Shown here one piece after another: positions 1 through 8,275 of a stretch of 64,000 nt of DNA. Positions within the stretch are counted from its first letter, which is position 1. Every line of letters begins with the position of its first letter. Made by a program: the position numbers and the translations under genes. Source of the DNA: Oceanobacter kriegii DSM 6294. Lineage in GTDB: Bacteria; Pseudomonadota; Gammaproteobacteria; Pseudomonadales; Oceanobacteraceae. The stretch covers positions 65,600-129,599 of the forward strand of contig NZ_KE383933.1 of assembly GCF_000422845.1 (NCBI RefSeq), given 5' to 3'. The notes below the pieces were generated by a model. That model was not told the DNA's origin, did not search any database, and was given only the letters and a program-made list of their open reading frames with translations.

Positions 1-414
<414 letters not shown>

Positions 415-427
415 GGGGGGTTGAAGG

Positions 428-700
428 ATGGAATGTTCAATTTTGGACTTTGGTTGTCATGCGGATGCATTTTTGACGCTTCTGCACGACATGTTTTTGG
501 GCTTTTATTCGGCATTGCTTCTGGGGGTTGTGGCAGTTTTTGCTGCGATTCCTTACCCAGATTTTCTTGACAGTGATGTTCAGCTTCCTGCGGCGATCAT
601 GTACGGCGCTGACATGTTCATGCTCGAAACGGGCGCTCAAATTATTGTTACCGCCTATTTGACAAGATTCATTATTCGAAGGATTCCGGTGATTGGATGA
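428..700 (+). CDS. Inovirus pVI-like minor coat protein (DUF2523-type)
   Basis: A 90-residue, strongly hydrophobic protein with two or three predicted membrane segments (roughly residues 15-42 and 52-80) and a basic C-terminus ending RFIIRRIPVIG. Size, hydrophobic profile and the C-terminal pattern fit the DUF2523 family, which occupies the pVI position between the adsorption protein and the Zot/pI gene in filamentous phages. pVI helps cap the virion end that carries pIII. It starts 13 bp after the upstream stop with GGGGTTGAAGG just before the ATG, and its end overlaps the Zot ATG by 4 bp, consistent with translational coupling. Family is inferred from pattern and context. Confidence 0.75.
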   Translation: MECSILDFGCHADAFLTLLHDMFLGFYSALLLGVVAVFAAIPYPDFLDSDVQLPAAIMYGADMFMLETGAQIIVTAYLTRFIIRRIPVIG

Positions 701-1764
701 GTATCACTTCTTACACCGGGCTTCCCGGGCATGGAAAATCGTATTCTGTTGTCGCTTATTCCATCATCCCTGCATTGCGGGCTGGGAAAAATGTTTTTAC
801 AAACATCCCGTTGAATCGAGACTCCGAAATCTTGGCTGATCATGGTGAAAGGATTCATCAATTCGATATTCAGGATTTGTTGAATGATGAATCATGGTTC
901 CAAAGTGTTTTTGTTCCTGGCTCGCTTTTGGTGATTGATGAATGTTGGCGATTGTGGCCTGCGGGCATGGCTGCATCGAAAATGCTTCAGTCGCACAAGT
1001 CGTTCTTGGCGGAACATCGCCATATGGTGGGTGATGACGGTAATTCAACTGAAGTCGTTCTGGTCACTCAGGGCCTGGAACAATTGGCGAAATTTCCCCG
1101 CGATTTGGTAGAGCGTACCTACTTGCATCGGAAGTGGTCGAAGGGTCGATCTCGTGTTGGAATTTATGGGGGAGCTGCAACTGGCCTGAAGCCTCCTCGC
1201 ACTCAGTTACTTGAAAGTCGACAGATTGCATTCAAGAAAGAAGTGTTCAAAGCCTATCAGAGTCACACGAAAAGTAGTTCAGGCGGTCCCGGTGATGAGT
1301 CGACTTCGGATTCGCGTGGTTCGTCGTTGCTGAAGTCGCCGAGGGTTTTGATTCCCTTTGCGATGTTCGTTGTTGTGGCAATCTATCTGGGGAGCACGTT
1401 TCCTGATCGAATAGCGGCTCTCTCGGGAAAAAAAGAGCGTGAAACAGTTGCGATGGAGCCTGTTGACACTCTGTCGGTTCCTGCTTCGCAGAAAAAAAAC
1501 GTTGGTGCTGCGCATTCGCTGCTTTCATCAAAATTCGACATTGTTTGGAACAATGGGCGGCGTCCGTTCATAGACTACATTTTTCGTGCAAAAATTGCAG
1601 GAGGCTTTGCCGATCTGACGGTCTCGGATCTGGAAGCATTGGGTTTCGTCGTCGAACCTGTTGGTCAGTGCCTTGTGTTCATCACGTTCGGGAGTCAATC
1701 GACAGAAGCCACCTGCAGCCATGCTGACGATGAAGGGTCTGGATTGATCCCGATTGAGGTGTGA
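697..1764 (+). CDS. zot: Zot-like / pI filamentous phage assembly ATPase
   Basis: A 355-residue protein with Walker A motif GLPGHGKS at residues 8-15 and a Walker B-like LLVIDECWRLW near residue 76, both typical of the Zot/pI family. These inner-membrane ATPases drive extrusion of filamentous phage. A single membrane segment follows around residues 213-232 (VLIPFAMFVVVAIYLGS), with a C-terminal domain beyond it that should face the periplasm, the standard type II topology. The start overlaps the pVI-like stop as ATGA. It is the last rightward phage gene; the gene beyond is convergent. This is the clearest marker that the left end of the window is an inovirus prophage. Confidence 0.93.
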   Translation: MSITSYTGLPGHGKSYSVVAYSIIPALRAGKNVFTNIPLNRDSEILADHGERIHQFDIQDLLNDESWFQSVFVPGSLLVIDECWRLWPAGMAASKMLQSHKSFLAEHRHMVGDDGNSTEVVLVTQGLEQLAKFPRDLVERTYLHRKWSKGRSRVGIYGGAATGLKPPRTQLLESRQIAFKKEVFKAYQSHTKSSSGGPGDESTSDSRGSSLLKSPRVLIPFAMFVVVAIYLGSTFPDRIAALSGKKERETVAMEPVDTLSVPASQKKNVGAAHSLLSSKFDIVWNNGRRPFIDYIFRAKIAGGFADLTVSDLEALGFVVEPVGQCLVFITFGSQSTEATCSHADDEGSGLIPIEV

Positions 1765-1789
1765 GAGCCAACTCGGGTGGTTCTTTTGG

Positions 1790-2425
1790 TTATTCGTCAT
1801 CCTCGATCATTTTATAGATGGTGTAGTTGTTATTAAGAGAATTCCTAGTTATGGCAAGAAATTCCTCAGCTATTTCTACGGCTTTGTAGTTTCCGGAACT
1901 TATGGCGTCCCCTTTTAAACTGCTCAAAAGACTTGTGATGCTGTATTCCACATTCCCAAGGTTTGATCTTGCACAATTAATTAGGGAAATTCTTCTGGTG
2001 GCCTTTTCCTTGTAATTTTCTGAGAGTTGATTGTAGTCTTCTTTGACTTGGGCGATTTCTTCTCCGTTTTCTGTTTCTTTCAAAATGACTCGGAGTCGAT
2101 CGCACTCAAGAAGTGCTTTATCACGTTCATTTTCGGCATTTTTAACGAGTTGATCGCAGTCTTTTTGAATCCGGGCGATTTCTCGTTCCATTTCTCGTTT
2201 CATTGTGGATTCAATCTTCTTCCAAAGCTTTTCTGACAACTCATTGAACCACTCGGGAGATTCTTTGGTGGCTTTGGGTTGGCCTGTTTTGTATTCACGT
2301 ACGATTGGCGCAATGGTGGACATCGATCCTGAGCCCAATAGATTCCTGACTGAAACGTTTGTGACTGGTTGGTTTGTTGACTCAAGCTCTTTGCAGGCTG
2401 CGATGATCTTTTCTTCAATGCTCAT
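1790..2425 (-). CDS. KfrA-like DNA-binding coiled-coil protein, probable prophage regulator
   Basis: A 211-residue protein whose first 50 residues match the KfrA N-terminal DNA-binding pattern (VSVRNLLGSGSMSTI, then a basic/aromatic segment). A long charged heptad-rich coiled coil follows (about residues 65-145), then a helical tail. KfrA-type proteins bind operator DNA and often repress their own promoter. The ATG at 2425 is preceded by a strong GGAGGGA ribosome site. It is convergent with the Zot gene, as regulatory genes of inovirus prophages often are. The region just upstream (2462-2504) carries ATTACA/TGTAAT palindromes, good candidates for its own operator. A function in phage repression is inferred. 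Confidence 0.65.
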   Translation of the reverse strand: MSIEEKIIAACKELESTNQPVTNVSVRNLLGSGSMSTIAPIVREYKTGQPKATKESPEWFNELSEKLWKKIESTMKREMEREIARIQKDCDQLVKNAENERDKALLECDRLRVILKETENGEEIAQVKEDYNQLSENYKEKATRRISLINCARSNLGNVEYSITSLLSSLKGDAISSGNYKAVEIAEEFLAITRNSLNNNYTIYKMIEDDE

Positions 2426-2461
2426 GGTCTTCCCTCCGTTTGGTATAATTGTATTATAGCA

Positions 2462-2504
2462 CTGTAATTACAACGATTACAGCATTTACATGTAATAAAT
2501 TACA
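2462..2504. promoter_or_regulatory. Palindromic operator cluster upstream of the KfrA-like gene
   Basis: CTGTAAT and ATTACAG form 7-bp perfect arms around a 7-bp centre (2462-2482). TTACATGTAA (2486-2495) and TGTAAT-AA-ATTACA (2491-2504) follow immediately. All use the same TGTAAT/ATTACA half-site, and the cluster lies 37-79 bp upstream of the divergent regulator start. TATAAT-like sequence also occurs at about 2443-2448. Confidence 0.6.
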
Positions 2505-2571
2505 CCATTGCACTTCTTTACTTAGGCTGTGAATCAGGTCAATGAGCCGTTTTCCTGATCAACTAGCAGGG

Positions 2572-2652
2572 CCCCGCTTGCGGGGGCGCAGCCCAACTGA
2601 TGGACGCAGTCCATGATTAACGGGGGGAGCCGCTTGCGGGGGGCGCAGCCCA
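2572..2652. repeat. GC-rich hairpins and a duplicated 22/23-bp unit in the phage non-coding end
   Basis: A CCCCGC-TT-GCGGGG hairpin (2572-2585), a TGGAC-GCA-GTCCA hairpin (2601-2613), and two copies of a unit beginning CCGCTTGCGGGG and ending CGCAGCCCA (2574-2595 and 2630-2652) that differ only by one G in the G-run. The segment is non-coding and sits between the phage regulator and the attachment site, where inoviruses keep replication and packaging signals. Function is not established. Confidence 0.5.
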
Positions 2653-2683
2653 TTACGACCTGTTGCGGAGTGCCATTTTGCCC

Positions 2684-2716
2684 GGACTGCGGGTTCAACT
2701 CCCGCCATCTCCACCA
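2684..2716 (+). ncRNA. ssrA: 3'-end fragment of tmRNA (ssrA), probable attachment-site copy
   Basis: The 33 bases from GGACTGCGGG to CTCCACCA carry the T arm (GCGGG, TTCAACT loop, CCCGC) and the acceptor 3' strand ending CCA that are characteristic of gammaproteobacterial tmRNA. The rest of tmRNA, including the tag-peptide reading frame, is absent upstream; phage DNA takes its place. This is what integration into the 3' end of ssrA leaves at the distal junction, with the intact gene expected beyond the left end of the window. A tRNA 3' end is the alternative reading, but the GGAC...CTCCACCA pattern fits tmRNA better. Confidence 0.7.
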
Positions 2717-2726
2717 TATTCCATGA

Positions 2727-2759
2727 AAGCCCAAGTGATTCGTTCACTTGGGCTTTTTT
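2727..2759 (+). terminator. Rho-independent terminator of the ssrA 3' end
   Basis: A 12-bp perfect stem (AAGCCCAAGTGA / TCACTTGGGCTT) with a 5-nt loop runs into six T residues. It lies 10 bp after the CCA end, the normal position for a tmRNA terminator. Confidence 0.9.
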
Positions 2760-2823
2760 GTGCCTGCGAGGTGGGATTGCAGAAGTTGTAGCGTCCCCCT
2801 CCCCTGATTAGTGCCACTCATTA

Positions 2824-2913
2824 TTAGAGTTTCTCCGGGGAGGTTGCTTGTTCAGGATACTCGCTTGGAGTCATAACGCCGAGTGATTCGTGTGGTCGTT
2901 CTTCCTTGTAGTC
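2824..2913 (-). pseudogene. IS3-family transposase (OrfB) C-terminal remnant
   Basis: Translated on the minus strand, 2913 down to 2824 gives DYKEERPHESLGVMTPSEY followed by ten residues and a stop. This is the conserved C-terminal signature of IS3-family OrfB integrases. The frame is closed by a stop codon immediately upstream (2914-2916), and no catalytic DDE region is present, so only about 29 residues survive. It marks an insertion hot spot next to the attachment site. Confidence 0.75.
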
Positions 2914-2987
2914 TTATTCTATAACTGAGACCCCCCCTTAAACACCAAAATATAAATATGGAAATTTCTCTAACCACAGACTACTGA

Positions 2988-3914
2988 TCAAATAGTATTA
3001 TATCTCGACCAAGGTTTAGGGTGTGTTGGGTTATACTCAACATACCAAGCCCTAGGCTGCTGCTCAGCTGGTATAAAAAATACGGAACCGCCTGAACTAA
3101 AAACCCCGACAGGATTCCCTTTATCCTTGAGGCATACAAATTTACCATCAGCATACTCAAAAATACCTTTAGCACCACCAGCTAAAAAGACTCTATTATC
3201 AATATTACCGACGCCGTACCAGGAATATCCAGCAACACCTATATCGCAAAACCCATCAATTGCATTACCTTTCAGAAGCCTGCTATTCCTACCAGTAATG
3301 TAGACAGTTTTGCTATCCACTACACAGACATCAGTAAAAGCTTCATCATCCCCAACGTCATCCGGCAAAATAACCTTCGACCATTTCGCACCATTCCAGT
3401 GAAATATATTTCCACTGTATCCAACAACATAGACATCATCCAAACCACTCCCATCAATTGAATTTGGGGATTCAAAAAGAAACTCTTCCTTCCACTCTGC
3501 ACCGTTCCAGTGTAATACTTCACCATTAAAGGAAGTCACCCAAACATCATTATCTGACGTCCCCCAGACACCGTTTAGTTGCCCCCAAAATATTTGTTTT
3601 ACATTCCATTCAAATCCATTACCCGAAAATTCAAGATTTTTATAATGTTTCCCAGAGAAACTAGCACTTGCTGTAGTATATACATCCCCGTGATCATCAA
3701 CCACCCAAACTGAACCTGAAGGAGATATCCAAAATGCATTTAACTGACAGTTAACACCAAGAAGTTGATCATGAGTATTATCACTACAAAAAGCTAACTG
3801 ACCAACAGCTGACAAAGGATCCGATTCGTCATACATCGTATACAGTGAATATCTCCCATCAGTAGACCTCGCAGCATCGATAACATGTTCAATCTCATAT
3901 TCTTTATCTGACAT
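2988..3914 (-). CDS. Beta-propeller-like protein, putative immunity protein of the upstream effector
   Basis: A 308-residue protein with repeated units of about 40-45 residues of the form D-D-V-[WY]-V-x(3)-G-x-[IVL]-x-H-W-N-G-x-x-W; two HWNGA[EK]W copies are obvious and degenerate copies lie on both sides. This is typical of WD/Kelch-like propellers. No signal peptide or membrane segment is seen, so it should be cytoplasmic. It starts 9 bp after the stop of the large protein at 3924-5720, on the same strand, and is more AT-rich than the T6SS genes; both points suit a horizontally acquired effector-immunity pair. The immunity role comes only from context. A role as a chaperone or adaptor of the neighbour is possible. 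Confidence 0.55.
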   Translation of the reverse strand: MSDKEYEIEHVIDAARSTDGRYSLYTMYDESDPLSAVGQLAFCSDNTHDQLLGVNCQLNAFWISPSGSVWVVDDHGDVYTTASASFSGKHYKNLEFSGNGFEWNVKQIFWGQLNGVWGTSDNDVWVTSFNGEVLHWNGAEWKEEFLFESPNSIDGSGLDDVYVVGYSGNIFHWNGAKWSKVILPDDVGDDEAFTDVCVVDSKTVYITGRNSRLLKGNAIDGFCDIGVAGYSWYGVGNIDNRVFLAGGAKGIFEYADGKFVCLKDKGNPVGVFSSGGSVFFIPAEQQPRAWYVEYNPTHPKPWSRYNTI

Positions 3915-3923
3915 AAATCCCCC

Positions 3924-5720
3924 TTAGAAATCGATTCTTTCATCACTAGTTGTTGATGGAACACCACCACCACCAACCAAGTTCGACATTTTGGCGCTTT
4001 TATCTACACGCAAAACATCCAACTGATTTTCGTACTCTATTCGTATCGCTTTCGCGACATCTGCAGCATCATCGGCTGGAATTCTAGCCCCAGTAACACC
4101 TTCAGATATCTCAACATTTATATCCGAAAACATTTTTGCTGTAGCAGATTCCATATGATCGAGCCACTGAGTCACTGTTGCAAACTCACCTTTTTTGTTT
4201 AGAGACTGAGCATACTGTTTCTCGACATCAGTTATATAACGATGCTCGGTTCCTTTACTTTGATCATCATAAACAAAGTAGGTAAAAGCATCGCCTTCGG
4301 TATAATCTCCAAACTCACTTCGAATAGGAACGTCAGATCGGCTCTCTCCTGATTTTGCATCTCTAGAACGCTCCATGAAATTTGAATGTGGAAGGAAGTG
4401 CTCTCGCTGGAATCCTGGCTTGCTAATCTTTTGGAGTTGCTTGTAAGGGCCTACCACAACACCATACTTTGCAAATAGAGCCTTTCGAACAGCCACATTG
4501 GAAAGATCTCTAGGCTGATCCAGTAAATTTCTTCTAGAACTATCTGGAGTTGAAGATATTTGTCCATCCGGGTACACCCTCACTTCTTCGACCACTTCAT
4601 CCGCTTTCATCTCGACCTTACGCATCAACCTCGCCATGTCGCACATAAGGTCAATCATTTCGAGTGTGAAAGGGCCGATTCGGGAAAGTTTCGCAGCCTT
4701 TGCCGCACCAGCAGAAAATGCCTTGCCTGCTTTGGCTGATACCTTTGCTAAAGTACCACCACCACCACTTGCGAAGGCCAAAAGAACTTCAACACCAACC
4801 TCTAGCGCAAGCCGGGTAGGAAGCGTTCTGCTATCGCGGAATGGAAGGCTCTCGTAACGTGCTTCAAGGTAATCAATAAGAAGCTGACAGGTCAGTGGAT
4901 CGCTCATAATCAGATTGAAGAAATCCAGCCCCTGCTGCATTTTGGCAGCCACTGTTTCTGCACTCTTCATCCAGCCATCAACCCTGATACCAATGGCTTC
5001 CAGATCCTTGCGAGCAGCTTCCTGGTTCCCCATGACATAATTGGCGAAGGCACGCTTAGCAAGCATCTTCACCTGCGCATGAGCCACAACAACTTCGGCC
5101 GTCACTTCTATAGCAAAGATCAATAAATCAAGGATTCCGACAATCGTATCGTAAGCAAAATCGACGGCCTCAGCACCGGTATCAACAGCCTCAACCAGTT
5201 CCCGGTGGATTGCGTTTTTATCCCAATGCAGCTTGTCGGCTTTATCTTTGCCGATCCAGAACTCCTCCAGATCTTTTGCAAACTTGTCTGCTAGTTGTGT
5301 TCTGAGCGCATTGATTGGAGAACTTTCACTAGGTTCATATCCTGTAGCATCACTATAGATAGTGTCATTGATATTCGACATGCGACGCGCTGTCTGCTCG
5401 TCCAGCTTAAATGCCCGCAATACACCAGACATGATCAGGTCGCGCAGGTCATCCTTTGTGGAACCGAAAAGCCAATGGCTTTCTATCTCCCTACCGGAGA
5501 GTCGATACAGATCCAAGATCTGACCATCATCAAACTCTTCCAGTATCCAATCCAAGTCCGTTGAAAAAGTGAAAATTGAGGGGTCTCCAGCAAAGCCCTG
5601 ACGCTTAAACAAGAGAAATGTAGAAGGCTGGAAGTCCTGAGCAGCAAAAATCCAGAACTCTTCCCCCAGCTGAAAGCCCAGCAGAGAAGGATGAGCGACA
5701 GGCACCACAGTGGCAGACAT
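3924..5720 (-). CDS. Putative T6SS effector with a C-terminal toxin-like domain
   Basis: A 598-residue protein, divergent from vgrG. Three parts are visible. The N-terminal ~110 residues are rich in aromatic and acidic residues (LGFQLGEEFWIFAAQD). The middle is helical, with hydrophobic stretches near residues 185-215 (TIVGILDLLIFAIEV) and around 310-350 (Gly/Ala-rich). The C-terminal third from about residue 415 is soluble and contains GFQREHFLPHSNF near residue 440 and GTEHRY further on. An [DE]H-x-x-P core with a later His recalls beta-beta-alpha-metal (HNH-like) nucleases of polymorphic toxins, but the match is weak. No PAAR, Rhs or MIX motif was recognised. Position beside vgrG and a tightly linked small partner gene is the main argument for an effector. 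GC content drops toward its 3' end. Confidence 0.5.
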   Translation of the reverse strand: MSATVVPVAHPSLLGFQLGEEFWIFAAQDFQPSTFLLFKRQGFAGDPSIFTFSTDLDWILEEFDDGQILDLYRLSGREIESHWLFGSTKDDLRDLIMSGVLRAFKLDEQTARRMSNINDTIYSDATGYEPSESSPINALRTQLADKFAKDLEEFWIGKDKADKLHWDKNAIHRELVEAVDTGAEAVDFAYDTIVGILDLLIFAIEVTAEVVVAHAQVKMLAKRAFANYVMGNQEAARKDLEAIGIRVDGWMKSAETVAAKMQQGLDFFNLIMSDPLTCQLLIDYLEARYESLPFRDSRTLPTRLALEVGVEVLLAFASGGGGTLAKVSAKAGKAFSAGAAKAAKLSRIGPFTLEMIDLMCDMARLMRKVEMKADEVVEEVRVYPDGQISSTPDSSRRNLLDQPRDLSNVAVRKALFAKYGVVVGPYKQLQKISKPGFQREHFLPHSNFMERSRDAKSGESRSDVPIRSEFGDYTEGDAFTYFVYDDQSKGTEHRYITDVEKQYAQSLNKKGEFATVTQWLDHMESATAKMFSDINVEISEGVTGARIPADDAADVAKAIRIEYENQLDVLRVDKSAKMSNLVGGGGVPSTTSDERIDF

Positions 5721-6118
5721 TACACTACCTCCTGAAAATATTCAGAAGCCGGTACGACTGCATTTTTCATAGATCTGGTTCTCATTTTGACATCCATATC
5801 GGCCACTGTTTTTCCTTTTTATGACGTAAAACACAAAAATATTATTTTTGTGAAATACGCATAATCTCACCTTAAAATTTCGTATGGGGATTTTTGTTTC
5901 AGGCCTTCTTCAAGTCAAACCACAAAGAGTGACTCTATTCTCGATTTCATAAATCCAGACAATAAAACCAAAATTAAATCGGTATTATTACGTCGTTAAA
6001 AATCCAGAATTATTTGATTTGGTTCACATATTCACCTGATCAGTGGTTTGGTTAAGAAAGCCAACAACCACCCTGAAGGCCCCATGGATACAGGGCCAAT
6101 CAATAGAAAGGAGCCGAC
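5721..6118. other. AT-rich divergent intergenic region between effector and vgrG
   Basis: No gene is seen in these 398 bp. It must hold promoters for the leftward effector operon and rightward vgrG cassette. It contains the palindrome at 5832-5852 and, before vgrG, short complementary segments (CCCTG 6071-6075 with CAGGG 6091-6095; GGCCC 6078-6082 with GGGCC 6093-6097) that could form alternative hairpins in the vgrG leader. No convincing sigma-54 element was found. Confidence 0.6.
5832..5852. promoter_or_regulatory. Perfect 10-bp inverted repeat, candidate operator
   Basis: CACAAAAATA-T-TATTTTTGTG is a perfect palindrome with a single central base, located between divergent genes, about 110 bp from the effector start and 270 bp from vgrG. 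No trailing T-run and no upstream gene end make a terminator unlikely. Confidence 0.45.
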
Positions 6119-7966
6119 ATGGCAAGCTTGCAGACCCAGGACAAACGCCTTTTCCGTATCGAAACCACCCTGGGATCAGGGGTTTTGGTTGCCGATAACA
6201 TGGAATGTCAGTTTTCCATGTCGCGAGGATTTACATTTAAGGTCAATGTATTTTCGGAACAAAATCACAGTTTAAAACCAGAAGACATAGTAGGCACATC
6301 TGCCACTATTGAATTGATTAAAAGCGATGACAGCAAACGTTATTTCAATGGACTGGTTTCAGAATTATCCGCCAAAGGCACCAGTAATGCGGGCGAACGC
6401 AGCCTGTATCAGCTGACCATTACTTCCTGGCTGGAATTGCTGCTGGCTCACCGCTCCGATTGTCGTATTTTTCAGGACGAACCGGTCGACAAGGTCATCA
6501 ACACCATTTTTGCGGACTACGGCGACAACGCCAAATTCAAGGTCGATCTGGCCAACAGCCACAGCAACAAGCGCTTCTGGGTGCAGTACAACGAAACCGA
6601 CCTGGAGTTTTTCAAGCGTATTTGCCAACAGTCGGGCCTGACCTTCTACTTCACCCACAAAAATGGCCAGCACACGTTGAACATCACCGACGATGCCAAC
6701 TCATTGCCTGCCATGAGCCCGGCCAAGGTGCGAGTGCAGTCACACACCCCTTCTGTCGACCACCTGACCTATTGGCAAAACAGCGGCCGCTTTGTGACCG
6801 GCAAGTACAGCGAAACCTCGTACAACTACATGACGCCGCAGCAAAAAGTGGAAGTGAAATCCAATGCCGCTGGCAGCATGGCGGGCGCCACCGGCGTTAT
6901 GGATCTGGAGTCGTACGTTTACTCCGACACCATCGAAACCAAGGGCGATGGCAAGCTGCGTGTCAGCGCCCGCCGTGATAACGAAACCAATCGCTCGTCC
7001 ATTTTCCATGGCGGTGGCGACTGCCGTGGCCTCGACCTAGGCCATCACTTCAGTGTCGAGCTGGCCCCAGTGGGCGGCATTATTGGTGCCTTCGAGCAAA
7101 AAGACGAAGAGTTCACCCTCACCCGCATGGTGATCAGCGCCGACAACAACCGTGGTTTGTTCAACTGCCGGGTAGAAGCAGTGCCACGCGGCACGCTGAT
7201 TTTCCCGGATGCTGCGGCACCCAAGATTCAGGGGCTGCAAACCGCCGTTGTCACCGGCCCCAAAGGCGAAGAAATTCACACCGATGAATACGGCCGCATC
7301 AAGGTGCAATTCCACTGGGACCGGCTGGGCAAATCCGACCAGGAAAGCACTTGCTGGCTGCGGGTAATGCAGGGCTTTGCAGGCAGCGAATTCGGTGCCT
7401 ATTTCTTGCCACGGGTAGGCCAGGAAGTGGTGGTCGCGTTTGAAAACGGCAATCCCGAACGCCCGTTCGCCTTGGGCTCGCTGTACCACACCGAACACAA
7501 GCCACCTTACTCTGCCCAAATGGGCACGCGTTCGGGCATTCGTACCCGTTCGATGAAAGGTGGCGGTGTAGACAACTGCAACGAGCTGTACTTTGAAGAC
7601 AAAAAGGGCGAGGAAGAGGTCTATTTTCAGGCTGAAAAAGACCACAACGGTCTGGTTAAGAACGATCAGACCTTCACCATTCAGCATGACCAAACCCTGA
7701 CCATTCAGAACGATCAGAAAATCGATATTACCAACAAGCACACCGAAACCGTGGGTGCGGATAGCTCACTGGATATCGGTGGTAATCAGTCGGTCAGTGT
7801 TGGTGGCGATGGCAAGCAAAAGTTTGGTGGCAACCTGCAACTGGAAGCCGGCGGCAGCATCACCATCAAGGCCGGCAGTAGCATCACACTGCAAGTGGGG
7901 GGTTCCAAAATCACCATCGACGGCGGCCAGGTAGCAATCAAGGCTGGCGCCATTATGCTGAACTGA
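6119..7966 (+). CDS. tssI: VgrG spike protein (TssI)
   Basis: A 615-residue VgrG forming the trimeric tip of the T6SS tube. The N-terminal half is the gp27-like hub (opening with RLFRIETTLGSGVLVADNM). A gp5 OB-fold region follows around residues 370-460 (GPKGEEIHTDEYGRIKVQFHWD, and later FLPRVGQEVVVAFENG). The C-terminal needle consists of repeats such as NDQTFTIQHDQTLTIQNDQ and GGSITIKAG, ending at KAGAIMLN. There is no extra C-terminal domain, so this VgrG is structural and must carry effectors through PAAR or adaptors. AAAGGAG lies 5 bp before the ATG. It heads a rightward cassette with PAAR and two orphan genes, divergent from the putative effector pair. Confidence 0.97.
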   Translation: MASLQTQDKRLFRIETTLGSGVLVADNMECQFSMSRGFTFKVNVFSEQNHSLKPEDIVGTSATIELIKSDDSKRYFNGLVSELSAKGTSNAGERSLYQLTITSWLELLLAHRSDCRIFQDEPVDKVINTIFADYGDNAKFKVDLANSHSNKRFWVQYNETDLEFFKRICQQSGLTFYFTHKNGQHTLNITDDANSLPAMSPAKVRVQSHTPSVDHLTYWQNSGRFVTGKYSETSYNYMTPQQKVEVKSNAAGSMAGATGVMDLESYVYSDTIETKGDGKLRVSARRDNETNRSSIFHGGGDCRGLDLGHHFSVELAPVGGIIGAFEQKDEEFTLTRMVISADNNRGLFNCRVEAVPRGTLIFPDAAAPKIQGLQTAVVTGPKGEEIHTDEYGRIKVQFHWDRLGKSDQESTCWLRVMQGFAGSEFGAYFLPRVGQEVVVAFENGNPERPFALGSLYHTEHKPPYSAQMGTRSGIRTRSMKGGGVDNCNELYFEDKKGEEEVYFQAEKDHNGLVKNDQTFTIQHDQTLTIQNDQKIDITNKHTETVGADSSLDIGGNQSVSVGGDGKQKFGGNLQLEAGGSITIKAGSSITLQVGGSKITIDGGQVAIKAGAIMLN

Positions 7967-7981
7967 TCAGGAGGATCGAAC

Positions 7982-8275
7982 ATGGGAAAACCCGCTGCCC
8001 GACTGGGCGATATCGCTTCCAACCACGGGCCATGGCCGCCAACCCCCATCCTGGCTGGCAGTGGCAATGTGCTTATTAACAAACTGCCCGCCGCCCGACA
8101 GGGCGATATGGTGTTGTTGCATGTTATTCCACACAACCCACCGCACCCTCGCAGCATTTCTGCAGGTTCCGGTTCTGTGATGATCAATGGTATTCCTGCC
8201 GCTCGCGTTGGCGATGCCATTTCCTGTGGTGGTTCCATTGCCGCTGGCTCGGGGAACGTGATCATTGGCGGCTGA
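7982..8275 (+). CDS. PAAR-repeat spike-sharpening protein
   Basis: A 97-residue protein beginning GKPAARLGD, with the PAAR pattern repeated as KLPAARQGD and GIPAARVGD and with SAGSGSVMING/AAGSGNVIIGG turns. This is a minimal stand-alone PAAR protein that caps the VgrG needle; it has no C-terminal toxin extension. It starts 15 bp after vgrG with AGGAGGATC upstream. Its last bases overlap the likely TTG start of the next gene, pointing to coupled translation of the cassette. Confidence 0.93.
   Translation: MGKPAARLGDIASNHGPWPPTPILAGSGNVLINKLPAARQGDMVLLHVIPHNPPHPRSISAGSGSVMINGIPAARVGDAISCGGSIAAGSGNVIIGG

Noticed and set aside
2534-2734. Minus-strand frame starting MGFHGIWWRWRELNPQ
   Set aside because: WRWRELNP-type peptides are a known artefact of translating the antisense of tRNA/tmRNA 3' ends; the region is the ssrA fragment and phage hairpins.
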